Notes: generated by a model from the letters alone, not told the origin. Numbered from the stretch's first letter, positions 7,344 through 13,933 are shown. The stretch: 16,965 nt of DNA from an uncultured Clostridia bacterium (GCA_944376785.1 CALWDV010000017.1:1-16965); one strand, 5' to 3'. Numbers and translations: made by a program.

Positions 7344-8219
7344 ATGGCAAAAAAATATGATTATGAAAAATTAGAAGCCGAGGGTAAAACCGACGAACAT
7401 GTTGACGGCGAAATAATGAAAAATTTTGAAACCAAAAAGGAAATTAATGCAAGTTATAATTTTCGCATAAAAAATCCTGTTGGTAAGTTTTTTGCGTTTT
7501 TGTGGTGGAGTTTAGTGGCACTGTTTGTTCCTTTTATTGTTTTGGTTTTTCATGGAACAAGAATAAAGGGAAAAAGAAATTTAAGAAACCTAAAAAAAAG
7601 TGGTGCTGTTGTAATTTCTAACCATGTTCTATATTTAGATTGTATGATAGCAGCACAATGTGTTTATCCCAAAAAGCTTTATTTTCATGTTTTGGAAAAT
7701 AGTATGACCATTCCAGTGCTTTCGAAGTTAATGAAAGGTTTGGGGGCAATTCCAATTCCTAAAAAACAAAGTGCCAAAAAAGTTTTTATGGAAGAAACTA
7801 ACAAAATTCTAAAAGAAAAACGTTTTATATGCGTTTATCCCGAAGCAGCTTTGTGGCCATACTATGAAAAAATAAGACCGTTTAAAAGTGGAGCTTTTCA
7901 CTTTGCAGTTAAAAACAATGTTCCAATAATTCCTATTTGCATTAATTTTAGAAGAAGAAAAGGCATTTTTAAAAAATTAAAAATTAGAGCTAAATTAGTA
8001 ACTGTTCACATTGGCAAACCCATTTATGCAAAAGAAGGGCTGGAATATCAAGAAGCAGTTAACGAGCTTAAAGAAAGATCACAAAATAATATGCAAAGAA
8101 TGAACCATTGGTTTAAAGTTATTGATAAGGGCAGTGATGATGAAAAAGAAAGTTTTAGAAATAGACCACTATTTTTAAAAAAACAACCCAAAAAAGAAAA
8201 GAAAAAAAATAAAAAATAG
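7344..8219 (+). CDS. PlsC-type 1-acylglycerol-3-phosphate acyltransferase family protein
   Basis: This 291-residue protein belongs to the lysophospholipid acyltransferase family and probably adds the second acyl chain to lysophosphatidate at the membrane. A charged N-terminus (1-40) is followed by a membrane helix (~49-68). The catalytic NHVLYLD (NH-x4-D) lies near residue 93, a GAIPIP segment near 134, YPEAALWPYYEKIRPFKSGA near 164-183, and VPIIPI near 193. The usual EGTR/EGS element is EAA here, within the longer xPExxxWxYxKxRPFKxGA form that I know from a Firmicutes subgroup, so it is likely active. The C-terminus (270-291) is almost entirely basic (Lys-rich), which may hold it to the membrane surface. 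No Shine-Dalgarno precedes the ATG. FakB-like genes at 12200 and 13103 give a loose lipid link. Confidence 0.88.
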   Translation: MAKKYDYEKLEAEGKTDEHVDGEIMKNFETKKEINASYNFRIKNPVGKFFAFLWWSLVALFVPFIVLVFHGTRIKGKRNLRNLKKSGAVVISNHVLYLDCMIAAQCVYPKKLYFHVLENSMTIPVLSKLMKGLGAIPIPKKQSAKKVFMEETNKILKEKRFICVYPEAALWPYYEKIRPFKSGAFHFAVKNNVPIIPICINFRRRKGIFKKLKIRAKLVTVHIGKPIYAKEGLEYQEAVNELKERSQNNMQRMNHWFKVIDKGSDDEKESFRNRPLFLKKQPKKEKKKNKK

Positions 8220-8240
8220 GTTTTATCACCTATTTTTTTT
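8211..8240 (+). terminator. Intrinsic terminator of the acyltransferase gene
   Basis: AAAAAATAGG (8211-8220) pairs with CCTATTTTTT (8229-8238), extendable by one T-A pair, with a loop of about 6 bases and a T tract to 8240. The left arm contains the TAG stop, the only TAG among the genes of this window. Confidence 0.9.
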
Positions 8241-8266
8241 AAACAATTTTTTATGTTTATCATAAT
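8238..8266 (+). promoter_or_regulatory. Candidate promoter for the serine acetyltransferase gene
   Basis: TTTAAA (8238-8243), a 17-base spacer and CATAAT (8261-8266) predict +1 at 8273, one base before the ATG at 8274. The -35 is weak and overlaps the preceding terminator tract, so this is tentative. If right, the start at 8253 could not be used from this promoter. Confidence 0.3.
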
Positions 8267-9242
8267 AATGAATATGAGAAAATTAGATGTTTTTAAGTTT
8301 GATATTAGCAAGGAAGGAGTTAAAAATTTAACTTCGAGTGCTTTTAGTAAGTTTATAAAAGAAGAAGAAATTAACGAAATAACAAATAGTGCATGGGAGC
8401 TAATTGAAAGCGACATTAATTTTATTGCAAAGTTAGACCCATCACAAAACGATGTTAAGGTTGTTAAAACTTTAAAAACGAAAGGGTTGGTTGCAACAAT
8501 GTGTTATAGGGTTGCCAACGTTTTATATTATTCAAGTTTGTTAGATAATAACACACGTGCAAAAATAACACGTGATTTTATGGAACAAGTTGCAAGTCAA
8601 ACCAGCATTGACATTCATCCAGCAGCAAAAATTGGAAAAAGTTTTTTTATTGACCATGGGGCAAATGTTGTTATTGGTTCAACTTGCGTTATTGGCGAAA
8701 GGTGCAACTTGTTTAACGATGTTGTGCTTGGTAGTAAAAATGTTAAAACTGCAAAACCAGAAAAACGACACCCAACAATTAAAAATGACGTAACAATTTG
8801 TGCAGGTGCAAGAGTTCTTGGAAATATTATAATTGGAAATAATTGTTTTATTTCGCCACATGCAGTTGTGTTAGATGATGTGCCCGACAACACACACGTT
8901 AGCATTGTTAATCAGTTGCAATTAACAAAAAAAATTAATAGTTTGCCAAGTCAAAAAATGATTATTTATGGCGTTGTTCCCAAATTTAAAAACACAATTA
9001 AAATTTTGGGTGAAGGATTTTATAATCCAACGGTTTTAATCAAATTGAAAAACGAGAAAACACTTAATTACCAAATTATTTATTGGGATAAAAACAAAAT
9101 TTTGGTAAAAATAAAAAACACCACGCCTTTAACTTTAAATCAAACCAGTGGTGCAAAAATAGTTGTTTTAAGTAATGCCGATAAAGTTATTGTAACTGAA
9201 AGTTATGGACTAACAAAAGCATTGTTGAATTTAACCAGTTAA
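8253..9242 (+). CDS. cysE: Serine O-acetyltransferase with extra C-terminal domain
   Basis: It transfers acetyl from acetyl-CoA to L-serine, the first step of cysteine synthesis, in the cytoplasm. An N-terminal helical part (to ~115) contains the family's CYRVA motif. The left-handed beta-helix follows, with FFIDHGANVVIG (catalytic D134-H135), KRHPTI (H173) and hexapeptide turns, ending near residue 228. Family members usually stop soon after this. Here about 95 more residues (235-329), predicted beta-rich with IKILGEGFYNPTV and GAKIVVLSNADKVIV, form an added domain. Three in-frame ATGs (8253, 8268, 8274) are possible, none with a Shine-Dalgarno. The MFIII opening is unlike the family, so 8268 or 8274 may be the real start. 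It follows a terminator and so is probably expressed alone. No CysK gene lies beside it. Confidence 0.85.
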   Translation: MFIIIMNMRKLDVFKFDISKEGVKNLTSSAFSKFIKEEEINEITNSAWELIESDINFIAKLDPSQNDVKVVKTLKTKGLVATMCYRVANVLYYSSLLDNNTRAKITRDFMEQVASQTSIDIHPAAKIGKSFFIDHGANVVIGSTCVIGERCNLFNDVVLGSKNVKTAKPEKRHPTIKNDVTICAGARVLGNIIIGNNCFISPHAVVLDDVPDNTHVSIVNQLQLTKKINSLPSQKMIIYGVVPKFKNTIKILGEGFYNPTVLIKLKNEKTLNYQIIYWDKNKILVKIKNTTPLTLNQTSGAKIVVLSNADKVIVTESYGLTKALLNLTS

Positions 9243-9277
9243 AGCCAAAAAAATGAAAATTTTGCAAAAATTGAGTA

Positions 9278-9306
9278 TTGACATTGGGTTATAAGTGATG
9301 TATAAT
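9278..9306 (+). promoter_or_regulatory. Perfect-consensus sigma-A promoter
   Basis: TTGACA (9278-9283), exactly 17 bases, then TATAAT (9301-9306). It is the best promoter in the window yet no large gene follows directly. It points at a short unit that ends in a terminator at 9372-9415. Predicted +1 is near 9313. Confidence 0.85.
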
Positions 9307-9312
9307 TATAGT

Positions 9313-9411
9313 GCATTTTAAGGAATTAAAATGTTTTTCCATTTTTCATTCTACCTATAAAATAATTAGGTAACAAAAAACACGCACCACTCCACAGCGT
9401 GTTTTTTGTTT
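9313..9411 (+). ncRNA. Putative ~100-nt short transcript (leader RNA or small RNA)
   Basis: The span runs from the predicted start of a perfect promoter to the T tract of an intrinsic terminator. It holds a Shine-Dalgarno plus a nine-codon ORF (9331-9360), a small hairpin TACCTA (9352-9357) with TAGGTA (9367-9372), and the terminator hairpin, whose 11-base loop ACCACTCCACA has six C and no G. A C-rich loop of this kind is typical of Firmicutes small RNAs that pair with Shine-Dalgarno sequences. Equally, the layout fits an attenuator for the transporter at 9510. I do not recognise a known RNA family such as 6S, SRP or T-box. Confidence 0.5.
9331..9360 (+). CDS. Putative nine-residue aromatic leader peptide (MFFHFSFYL)
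   Basis: AAGGA (9320-9324) lies 6 bases before an ATG that opens nine codons and a TAA. The peptide MFFHFSFYL has four Phe, one Tyr and one His, a density like the leader peptides of phenylalanine-controlled attenuators. The stop codon lies in the loop of the hairpin 9352-9372, just before the terminator. Against this, TTT and TTC are common by chance in AT-rich DNA, the strongest possible antiterminator I see is only a weak A-U pairing (9332-9338 with 9376-9382), and the downstream genes are transporters of unknown substrate. It is a candidate only. Confidence 0.35.
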   Translation: MFFHFSFYL

Positions 9412-9415
9412 TTTT
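9372..9415 (+). terminator. Strong intrinsic terminator with C-rich loop
   Basis: AACAAAAAACACGC (9372-9385) is perfectly complementary to GCGTGTTTTTTGTT (9397-9410), a 14-bp stem, with T9411-T9415 following. Loop 9386-9396 is ACCACTCCACA. It lies about 95 bases before the transporter ATG and follows no large ORF closely (the acetyltransferase stop is 130 bases back). Confidence 0.88.
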
Positions 9416-9473
9416 GTTAGTTTTAACTATTAAAAATATAATTATCAAAAAATAATAAATTTTAATTTTTGTT

Positions 9474-9501
9474 TTTAAAAATTTTTTTTAAGTGTTACAA
9501 T
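9474..9501 (+). promoter_or_regulatory. Extended -10 promoter of the first transporter, possibly leaderless
   Basis: TTTAAA (9474-9479), a 16-base spacer and TACAAT (9496-9501) preceded by TG (TGTTACAAT, identical to the element at 7310). Predicted +1 is 9508, two bases before the ATG at 9510. The GTG that could be taken as an upstream start (9492) is part of this element. Confidence 0.5.
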
Positions 9502-9509
9502 TAATTGTT

Positions 9510-10724
9510 ATGCAATTTAAATTACTTCAATTTTATAAAGTTTTATCAAACTTTTCAACAAGTTTAATAAGTGCATTTATTTCACTATTAATTTATCAGC
9601 AAACAGGTGAAATTTATTTGTCGGTGCTTTGTTTGGTTATTCAAACACTTGTTAATTTAATTTTTAGTGTTGCTTTGAAAAATTGGTTTTATAAAAAGCC
9701 ACAACTTTGTTTGCTTTTAAGAGTTGTTCCAATTATTGCTAGTCAGGTTTTATTAATTTTTATTAATGCTTCGCCAATTTTAATTGTTCTTGCTTGTGCG
9801 TTTTTCATTGGATTAAACTATGCTTTAAAATACACACCTTCCGAAATAATTTTGGCTTACACAACACCTGCGCAATCTAATGCAAAAAACATTGCAATAA
9901 GCAGGTTTAGTGAGGAAGCAGGGTATGTTTTGGCAGGTGTGCTTGGTGGTTTTTTCCTTGATAATTTAAATTATATTGTTGTTATAGTAATTAGTTTGTC
10001 ACTTTATTTAGTTAGTTGCATTCCACTTGTTATATTTTACATAAACAATAAAAAGCATTCTTCATTTAACACAGAAGAAGTTTCAAATGCTTTTATTCAT
10101 TATGAAACAAAAGTGCAAGATGGCAGGGGTAAAAAAGTTTGCAAAAAAATGCTTTTTGCATATTTTGTTGAATATTTCTTAATTTCTGGTATTGATGCAA
10201 TTTATTGTGTTTTTTCTCTTTTAGTTTATATTAATCAAGGTTCGTTTTTATTATCGGGAATTTTGAATGGAATATTTGATGCTCTTTATGGCTTGTCGTC
10301 AATAATAATTCCTAAATTAGATGATAAATTTGATTTAACAATTTGGTCTTCAATTTCAATAATTTTAATGGGTGGTTGCAGTATAATTTTGGGTTTATAT
10401 GCAGGAACCATTTTAAGTTTTGTTTGCTATGAACTAATTGCTGTGTTGTGGCCTTTTATGACAATATTTGTTCATCAACGAATGTTAATGAAATCAAAAA
10501 TATTAGGCATTAGCAACGATGCAACTTGGATAAAGCAATTAGGCATTTTATCAGGAAATATTTTTGCATTTGTGTTTGGCTTTATTTCTGTTCCTGTAAT
10601 TGGTATTGCTTCGGCTGTTATAACAGTTGTTGGTGGTGTTACAACACCAATAAATGAAGAAAGAACAAGAAAAATTTTGGTTGACTATTTAGAAAATAAT
10701 GAAATTACAAATGAAAAACAATAA
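9510..10724 (+). CDS. MFS-like transporter, first of two tandem paralogues
   Basis: This 404-residue protein has about 12 hydrophobic helices in two sets of six, joined by a central cytoplasmic loop (~180-215), as in the major facilitator fold. The ATG at 9510 is chosen over the GTG at 9492 because MQFKLLQFYKVLSNFSTSLI aligns residue by residue with the start of the next gene, and because 9492 lies in the promoter. Features shared with the paralogue are KKPQL..LLR after helix 2, SRFSEE before helix 5, EEVSNAFIH in the central loop, RMLMKSKILGISN between helices 10 and 11, and EERTRKILVDYLE at the C-terminus. I see no classical motif A of sugar or drug MFS proteins, so the substrate is unknown. 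It has no Shine-Dalgarno. The short RNA unit at 9278-9415 lies directly upstream and may control it. Confidence 0.75.
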   Translation: MQFKLLQFYKVLSNFSTSLISAFISLLIYQQTGEIYLSVLCLVIQTLVNLIFSVALKNWFYKKPQLCLLLRVVPIIASQVLLIFINASPILIVLACAFFIGLNYALKYTPSEIILAYTTPAQSNAKNIAISRFSEEAGYVLAGVLGGFFLDNLNYIVVIVISLSLYLVSCIPLVIFYINNKKHSSFNTEEVSNAFIHYETKVQDGRGKKVCKKMLFAYFVEYFLISGIDAIYCVFSLLVYINQGSFLLSGILNGIFDALYGLSSIIIPKLDDKFDLTIWSSISIILMGGCSIILGLYAGTILSFVCYELIAVLWPFMTIFVHQRMLMKSKILGISNDATWIKQLGILSGNIFAFVFGFISVPVIGIASAVITVVGGVTTPINEERTRKILVDYLENNEITNEKQ

Positions 10725-10736
10725 ATTATTTGCTAG

Positions 10737-10780
10737 AAAAATTGTTTCGTGTTAAATTTATATATGAAACAATTTTTTTA
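10737..10780 (+). terminator. Terminator-like hairpin between the two transporter genes
   Basis: AAAAATTGTTTC (10737-10748) is perfectly complementary to GAAACAATTTTT (10766-10777), a 12-bp AT-rich stem with a 17-base loop followed by T residues. Stability is modest, so some read-through into the second gene is likely, lowering its expression relative to the first. Confidence 0.6.
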
Positions 10781-10798
10781 TTTTTAAAAGGGGTTAAT

Positions 10799-12010
10799 AT
10801 GCAATTAAAGCTTTTAAATTTTCATAAAATGCTTGCTAATTTTTCAACAAGTTTGATTGGTGGTTTTATTCCTTTAATTATTTATAAACAAACAAACAAC
10901 ATTGTTTTGTCGGTTTCATATTTAGTTATAATGTACTTTTTAAATTTTATTATAAACCTAATTTTTAGAAAGCAAATTGTTAAAAGACCACAACTATTTT
11001 TGTTGCTACGTGCAATTCCAATTTTAGGATATTCACTAAGTGTAATTTTAATTGAAACAAATTTTGTTTTGGGGTTAATTTTAGTAACAATTTTTTATGC
11101 TGCTAGTTTAAGTTTTAAAGGCAATCCAAACGAACTAATTTTAAACTATTCATATGCACAAAATTCAGGTGGTTCAAAAAGTTTGGGTTTAACACGTTTT
11201 TTTGAACAGTTTGGTAGCATTATTGCATTAATTGCAGGTGGCTTGTTTTTAGATTATTTAGACACTTACATATTAATTATAATTGTGATGAGTATTTACA
11301 TTTTAAGCACAATTCCACTTTTAATGTTTTATGTTCGTTTTAGAAAACAAAAAGGATTTAACAAAGAAGTTGTTTCAAATGCCTTTATGCACTTTTCTCA
11401 ACGAGAAGACAGAAGCAAACAAGGGCAAATTGTTGCTAAAAAAATTTTAACTTATTATGGCATAACATATTTTTTGCTTGGATTAATTGATGCTTATTGT
11501 TCATTATTTAATTTGTTTATTTATGTTAAAATGGGGCAATTTGCTTCTGCTGGGTATTTTAATGCTGTGTTTAATGCGTCATTTGGAATTGGGGCATATA
11601 TTGTTGGATTTATTAGTGCTAAACACGACACAACAATTCTTGCCAGTGTAAGTTTTATTTTAAATGGGGTGTTGTGTGCAATAACTCCATTTGTAACAAA
11701 CACCATTGCACTTTATGTTATTTTCACTGCCATTGGCATAACATATCCAACTTATTCATTGTTCTTAATTGAACGTATGCTTGCAAAAACCAGAATATTG
11801 GGGGTTAGTAACAAAGCCATTGCTGTTAGAGAAGATGTTTCGGCACTTGCAAAATCGTTTTGTCCAATATTTGCAATGTTTGGTTCATTAATTCCACCAT
11901 TAATGGTAATGGGGGCAGGATTAATATTTAATGGTTGCTATTTAGCAAAAGGTGAAGAAAAAACCAGACAAATTTTAGTTCATTATTTAGAAGATGATTT
12001 AGAACAATAA
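10799..12010 (+). CDS. MFS-like transporter, second tandem paralogue
   Basis: This 403-residue protein has about 12 membrane helices and is clearly homologous to the previous gene along its full length, though diverged. The ATG at 10799 has AAAGGGG 5 bases upstream and starts MQLKLLNFHKMLANFSTSLI, matching the paralogue. The upstream in-frame TTG (10730) would add 23 residues that lie in the hairpin between the genes and have no homologue, so it is rejected. Shared elements are KRPQLFLLLR, TRFFEQFG, EVVSNAFMH, RMLAKTRILGVSN and the tail EEKTRQILVHYLEDD. Arg is encoded by CGT in TRF here and by AGG in the paralogue's SRF. Unlike its neighbour it uses a Shine-Dalgarno. The substrate is unknown. 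The pair probably arose by duplication; a heterodimer is unlikely because MFS proteins act alone. Confidence 0.78.
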   Translation: MQLKLLNFHKMLANFSTSLIGGFIPLIIYKQTNNIVLSVSYLVIMYFLNFIINLIFRKQIVKRPQLFLLLRAIPILGYSLSVILIETNFVLGLILVTIFYAASLSFKGNPNELILNYSYAQNSGGSKSLGLTRFFEQFGSIIALIAGGLFLDYLDTYILIIIVMSIYILSTIPLLMFYVRFRKQKGFNKEVVSNAFMHFSQREDRSKQGQIVAKKILTYYGITYFLLGLIDAYCSLFNLFIYVKMGQFASAGYFNAVFNASFGIGAYIVGFISAKHDTTILASVSFILNGVLCAITPFVTNTIALYVIFTAIGITYPTYSLFLIERMLAKTRILGVSNKAIAVREDVSALAKSFCPIFAMFGSLIPPLMVMGAGLIFNGCYLAKGEEKTRQILVHYLEDDLEQ

Positions 12011-12012
12011 GT

Positions 12013-12041
12013 AAAACACCAATAAAAGTTGGTGTTTTTTT
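12013..12041 (+). terminator. Intrinsic terminator after the transporter pair
   Basis: AAAACACCAA (12013-12022) pairs with TTGGTGTTTT (12029-12038) across a 6-base loop, with T residues to 12041. It starts 2 bases after the stop codon of the second transporter. Confidence 0.92.
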
Positions 12042-12060
12042 GTTTGATTTATTGCATATA

Positions 12061-12093
12061 ATTATGTTGAACATTATGTTGAACATTGTTGAA
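12061..12093 (+). repeat. 12-bp direct repeat upstream of the DegV operon
   Basis: ATTATGTTGAAC occurs at 12061-12072 and 12073-12084, identical and adjacent, followed by a shortened third copy (ATTGTTGAA, 12085-12093). A TATAAT at 12098-12103 follows without a good -35. The spacing of about one helical turn would suit an activator or repressor site, but nothing else supports that. Confidence 0.75.
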
Positions 12094-12137
12094 ATTTTAT
12101 AATTATTTTTTATTTTGTTTTTAATTAAGTAAATTGA

Positions 12138-12167
12138 TTGTTAAAAAACATTTTAGTGTGTTAAAAT
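12138..12167 (+). promoter_or_regulatory. Extended -10 promoter for the DegV/FakB operon
   Basis: TTGTTA (12138-12143), an 18-base spacer and TAAAAT (12162-12167) preceded by TG (TGTTAAAAT). Predicted +1 is near 12174, which leaves room for the Shine-Dalgarno AAAGGA at 12187-12192. Confidence 0.55.
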
Positions 12168-12199
12168 GTTTGTATTAATAAAAAATAAAGGATGAAAAT

Positions 12200-13090
12200 A
12201 TGAAAAATTTTGAAGTTTCAACCGATTCAACTTGCGATTTGTATGCAGATGAAATTAAAAGTATGAATTTGTTTTTTGTTCCACTTAGTTTTACAATGGA
12301 AAAAAATGGCGTTTTAGAAGAACATTACGATAATTTTGAAAACTATCAACAATATGTTGATTACTATAACAATTTGCGTCAAGGTGTTGTTTCTAAAACC
12401 AGTATGTTAAACCTAGCATCTCACATTGAGCATTTCACAAAAATGGCAGAAGCAGGTGTTAAAAATGCAATTCATTTCACAATTAGTTATGCACTAAGCC
12501 CAACAGTTGATGTTGCAAGACAAGCTGTTAAAACAGTTCAAGAAACATATCCAGATTTTAATTGCTTGTGTGTTGAAAGCCACACAACAACAATAGGGCA
12601 AGGTGCGTTAGTTAGAATTGCTGTAGATATGCGTGACAAAGGTAAAACATTGCAAGAAACCTTTGACTATGTTGAAAATGTTAAATATAAAATTCAACAT
12701 TTTATTATTGCCGATAGTTTAATGTATTTGCGTCGTGGTGGCAGAGTTGGCAGTGCAAAAGCTATTGTGGGAACAATGCTTAACATCAAACCAATTTTGG
12801 TTTTCACAAAAGAAGGCAAATTAGAAAAATATAAACAAGCAAGTGGCTTAAAAACTGCTGTTAAAACCATTGTTGATGAATTTGGCAAGTACACATTAAA
12901 CAAAGATTATCCAACAGTTTGGATTGTTCACACCGATAATTTACCAATAGCAGAACTTTTAGCAAAAAGTTTAAAAGAAAAATATAATGTTGAAACAAAA
13001 ATTAGAATAATGGGACCAATTATTGGCTCACACGTTGGGCCAAACTCTGTTGCTTATGGCTTTATATCAAACGAAGAACGTCCTGTTTAA
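12200..13090 (+). CDS. DegV/FakB-family fatty-acid-binding protein
   Basis: This 296-residue cytoplasmic protein has the two-domain DegV fold. FakB members bind one fatty acid and present its carboxylate to the kinase FakA for acyl-phosphate formation. It opens with STDSTCDL (7-14). The ligand-binding positions are KTS (66-68), ISYALSPT (95-102, usually ISSxLSGT), the YLRRGGR motif (177-182) and IGSHVGPNSV (275-284), whose H278 matches the carboxylate-binding His. The GT replaced by PT in the second loop is unusual for the family. AAAGGA lies 7 bases before the ATG. A second DegV gene follows 12 bases after the stop. FakA is not in the window. FakB paralogues usually differ in chain saturation preference; which one this takes cannot be read here. 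Confidence 0.9.
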   Translation: MKNFEVSTDSTCDLYADEIKSMNLFFVPLSFTMEKNGVLEEHYDNFENYQQYVDYYNNLRQGVVSKTSMLNLASHIEHFTKMAEAGVKNAIHFTISYALSPTVDVARQAVKTVQETYPDFNCLCVESHTTTIGQGALVRIAVDMRDKGKTLQETFDYVENVKYKIQHFIIADSLMYLRRGGRVGSAKAIVGTMLNIKPILVFTKEGKLEKYKQASGLKTAVKTIVDEFGKYTLNKDYPTVWIVHTDNLPIAELLAKSLKEKYNVETKIRIMGPIIGSHVGPNSVAYGFISNEERPV

Positions 13091-13102
13091 TAAGGAGCAA
13101 AA

Positions 13103-13933
13103 ATGGTAAAATTAATTATTGATTCCCCAGCTTATGCATCACGTGAATTTGTTGAAAAAAACAATATTGGTGTTGTAAGTTTAAAATTCACACTAGATGG
13201 TGTAACTAAGGCAGAAGGTTTTGAAAACGAATGGGGCGAGTTTTTTGAAAATTTGAAAACAAGCAAAGATTTTCCAAAAACAAGTTTGCCAAGCCCAGAA
13301 GATTTTTTAAAAGCATATAACACGGCAAGTGAAAACGATGACATTGTTGTTATAACCATTTCAAAAAGTTTAAGTGGAACATATAATTCTGCTTGTGTTG
13401 CAAAAGATTTATATGCTCACCCAGAAAAAGTTTTCATTGTTGATAGTGGACAATGTGCACAAAGCGAATTGTTGCTTGTTGAAGAAGTTGTTGAATTAAT
13501 TAATCAAGGTAAATCTGGCAAAGAAATTTTTGAACAAGCGCAATTAATTGCAACAAAAACTTGTATTCAGTTTGTTCCAAGCACAATGGAATATTTAAAA
13601 CGTGGTGGCAGAATTAGTTTGCTTAGCGCAACCATTGCCAACGTGTTAAACATAAAACCAATTTTAAGTTTTAAAAATGGTGTTTTAACCTGCACAAAAA
13701 AATGTTTGGGTATGGGAAAAGCATTAACAGAAATGGTTAAATCTATTCCACAAAAATGTAAAAAAATTTATGTTTGTTACATTCACGAATCTGAACTTTT
13801 AAAAACTTTAATAAATAAAGTTAACGAAGCTTTAAAAATTAACATTGTTGAAGGTAAAAAACTTGGGCCAGTTATTGGCAGTCATATTGGCGTTGGAGCT
13901 GTTGGATTGGCAACACTAGAAAACTATAACTAA
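13103..13933 (+). CDS. DegV/FakB-family fatty-acid-binding protein, second copy
   Basis: This 276-residue homologue of the preceding gene has its own AAGGAG 5 bases before the ATG, in the same operon. The key loops are KTSLPS (59-64), the canonical ISKSLSGTYNSA (86-97), MEYLKRGGRIS (162-172) and IGSHIGVGAVG (258-268), with H261 as the probable carboxylate ligand. The first loop, IIDSPAYASREF (5-16), departs from the usual DSTxDL. The two copies are well diverged, so this is an old duplication, probably with different fatty-acid preference as in other Firmicutes with two or more FakB proteins. It has several Cys (C98, C118, C154, C197, C201, C219, C225), which fits a cytoplasmic location. It is the last gene of the operon and its stop codon overlaps the terminator. 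Confidence 0.9.
   Translation: MVKLIIDSPAYASREFVEKNNIGVVSLKFTLDGVTKAEGFENEWGEFFENLKTSKDFPKTSLPSPEDFLKAYNTASENDDIVVITISKSLSGTYNSACVAKDLYAHPEKVFIVDSGQCAQSELLLVEEVVELINQGKSGKEIFEQAQLIATKTCIQFVPSTMEYLKRGGRISLLSATIANVLNIKPILSFKNGVLTCTKKCLGMGKALTEMVKSIPQKCKKIYVCYIHESELLKTLINKVNEALKINIVEGKKLGPVIGSHIGVGAVGLATLENYN

Noticed and set aside
8048..8416. Minus-strand ORFs in the acyltransferase/acetyltransferase region (8048-8416 and 8615-8905)
   Set aside because: They are mirror frames of genes with clear catalytic motifs, and the first would cross a terminator.
9278..9415. Known housekeeping RNA (6S, SRP RNA, tmRNA or T-box)
   Set aside because: It is too short for 6S or tmRNA, lacks the conserved SRP tip GNAR/GGAA pattern, and shows no T-box sequence.
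9492..9494. GTG start adding six residues to the first transporter
   Set aside because: It lies inside the extended -10 element, and the paralogue aligns from the ATG at 9510.
10730..10798. TTG start adding 23 residues to the second transporter
   Set aside because: The extra codons lie in a terminator-like hairpin and have no counterpart in the paralogue. The ATG at 10799 has its own AAAGGGG.
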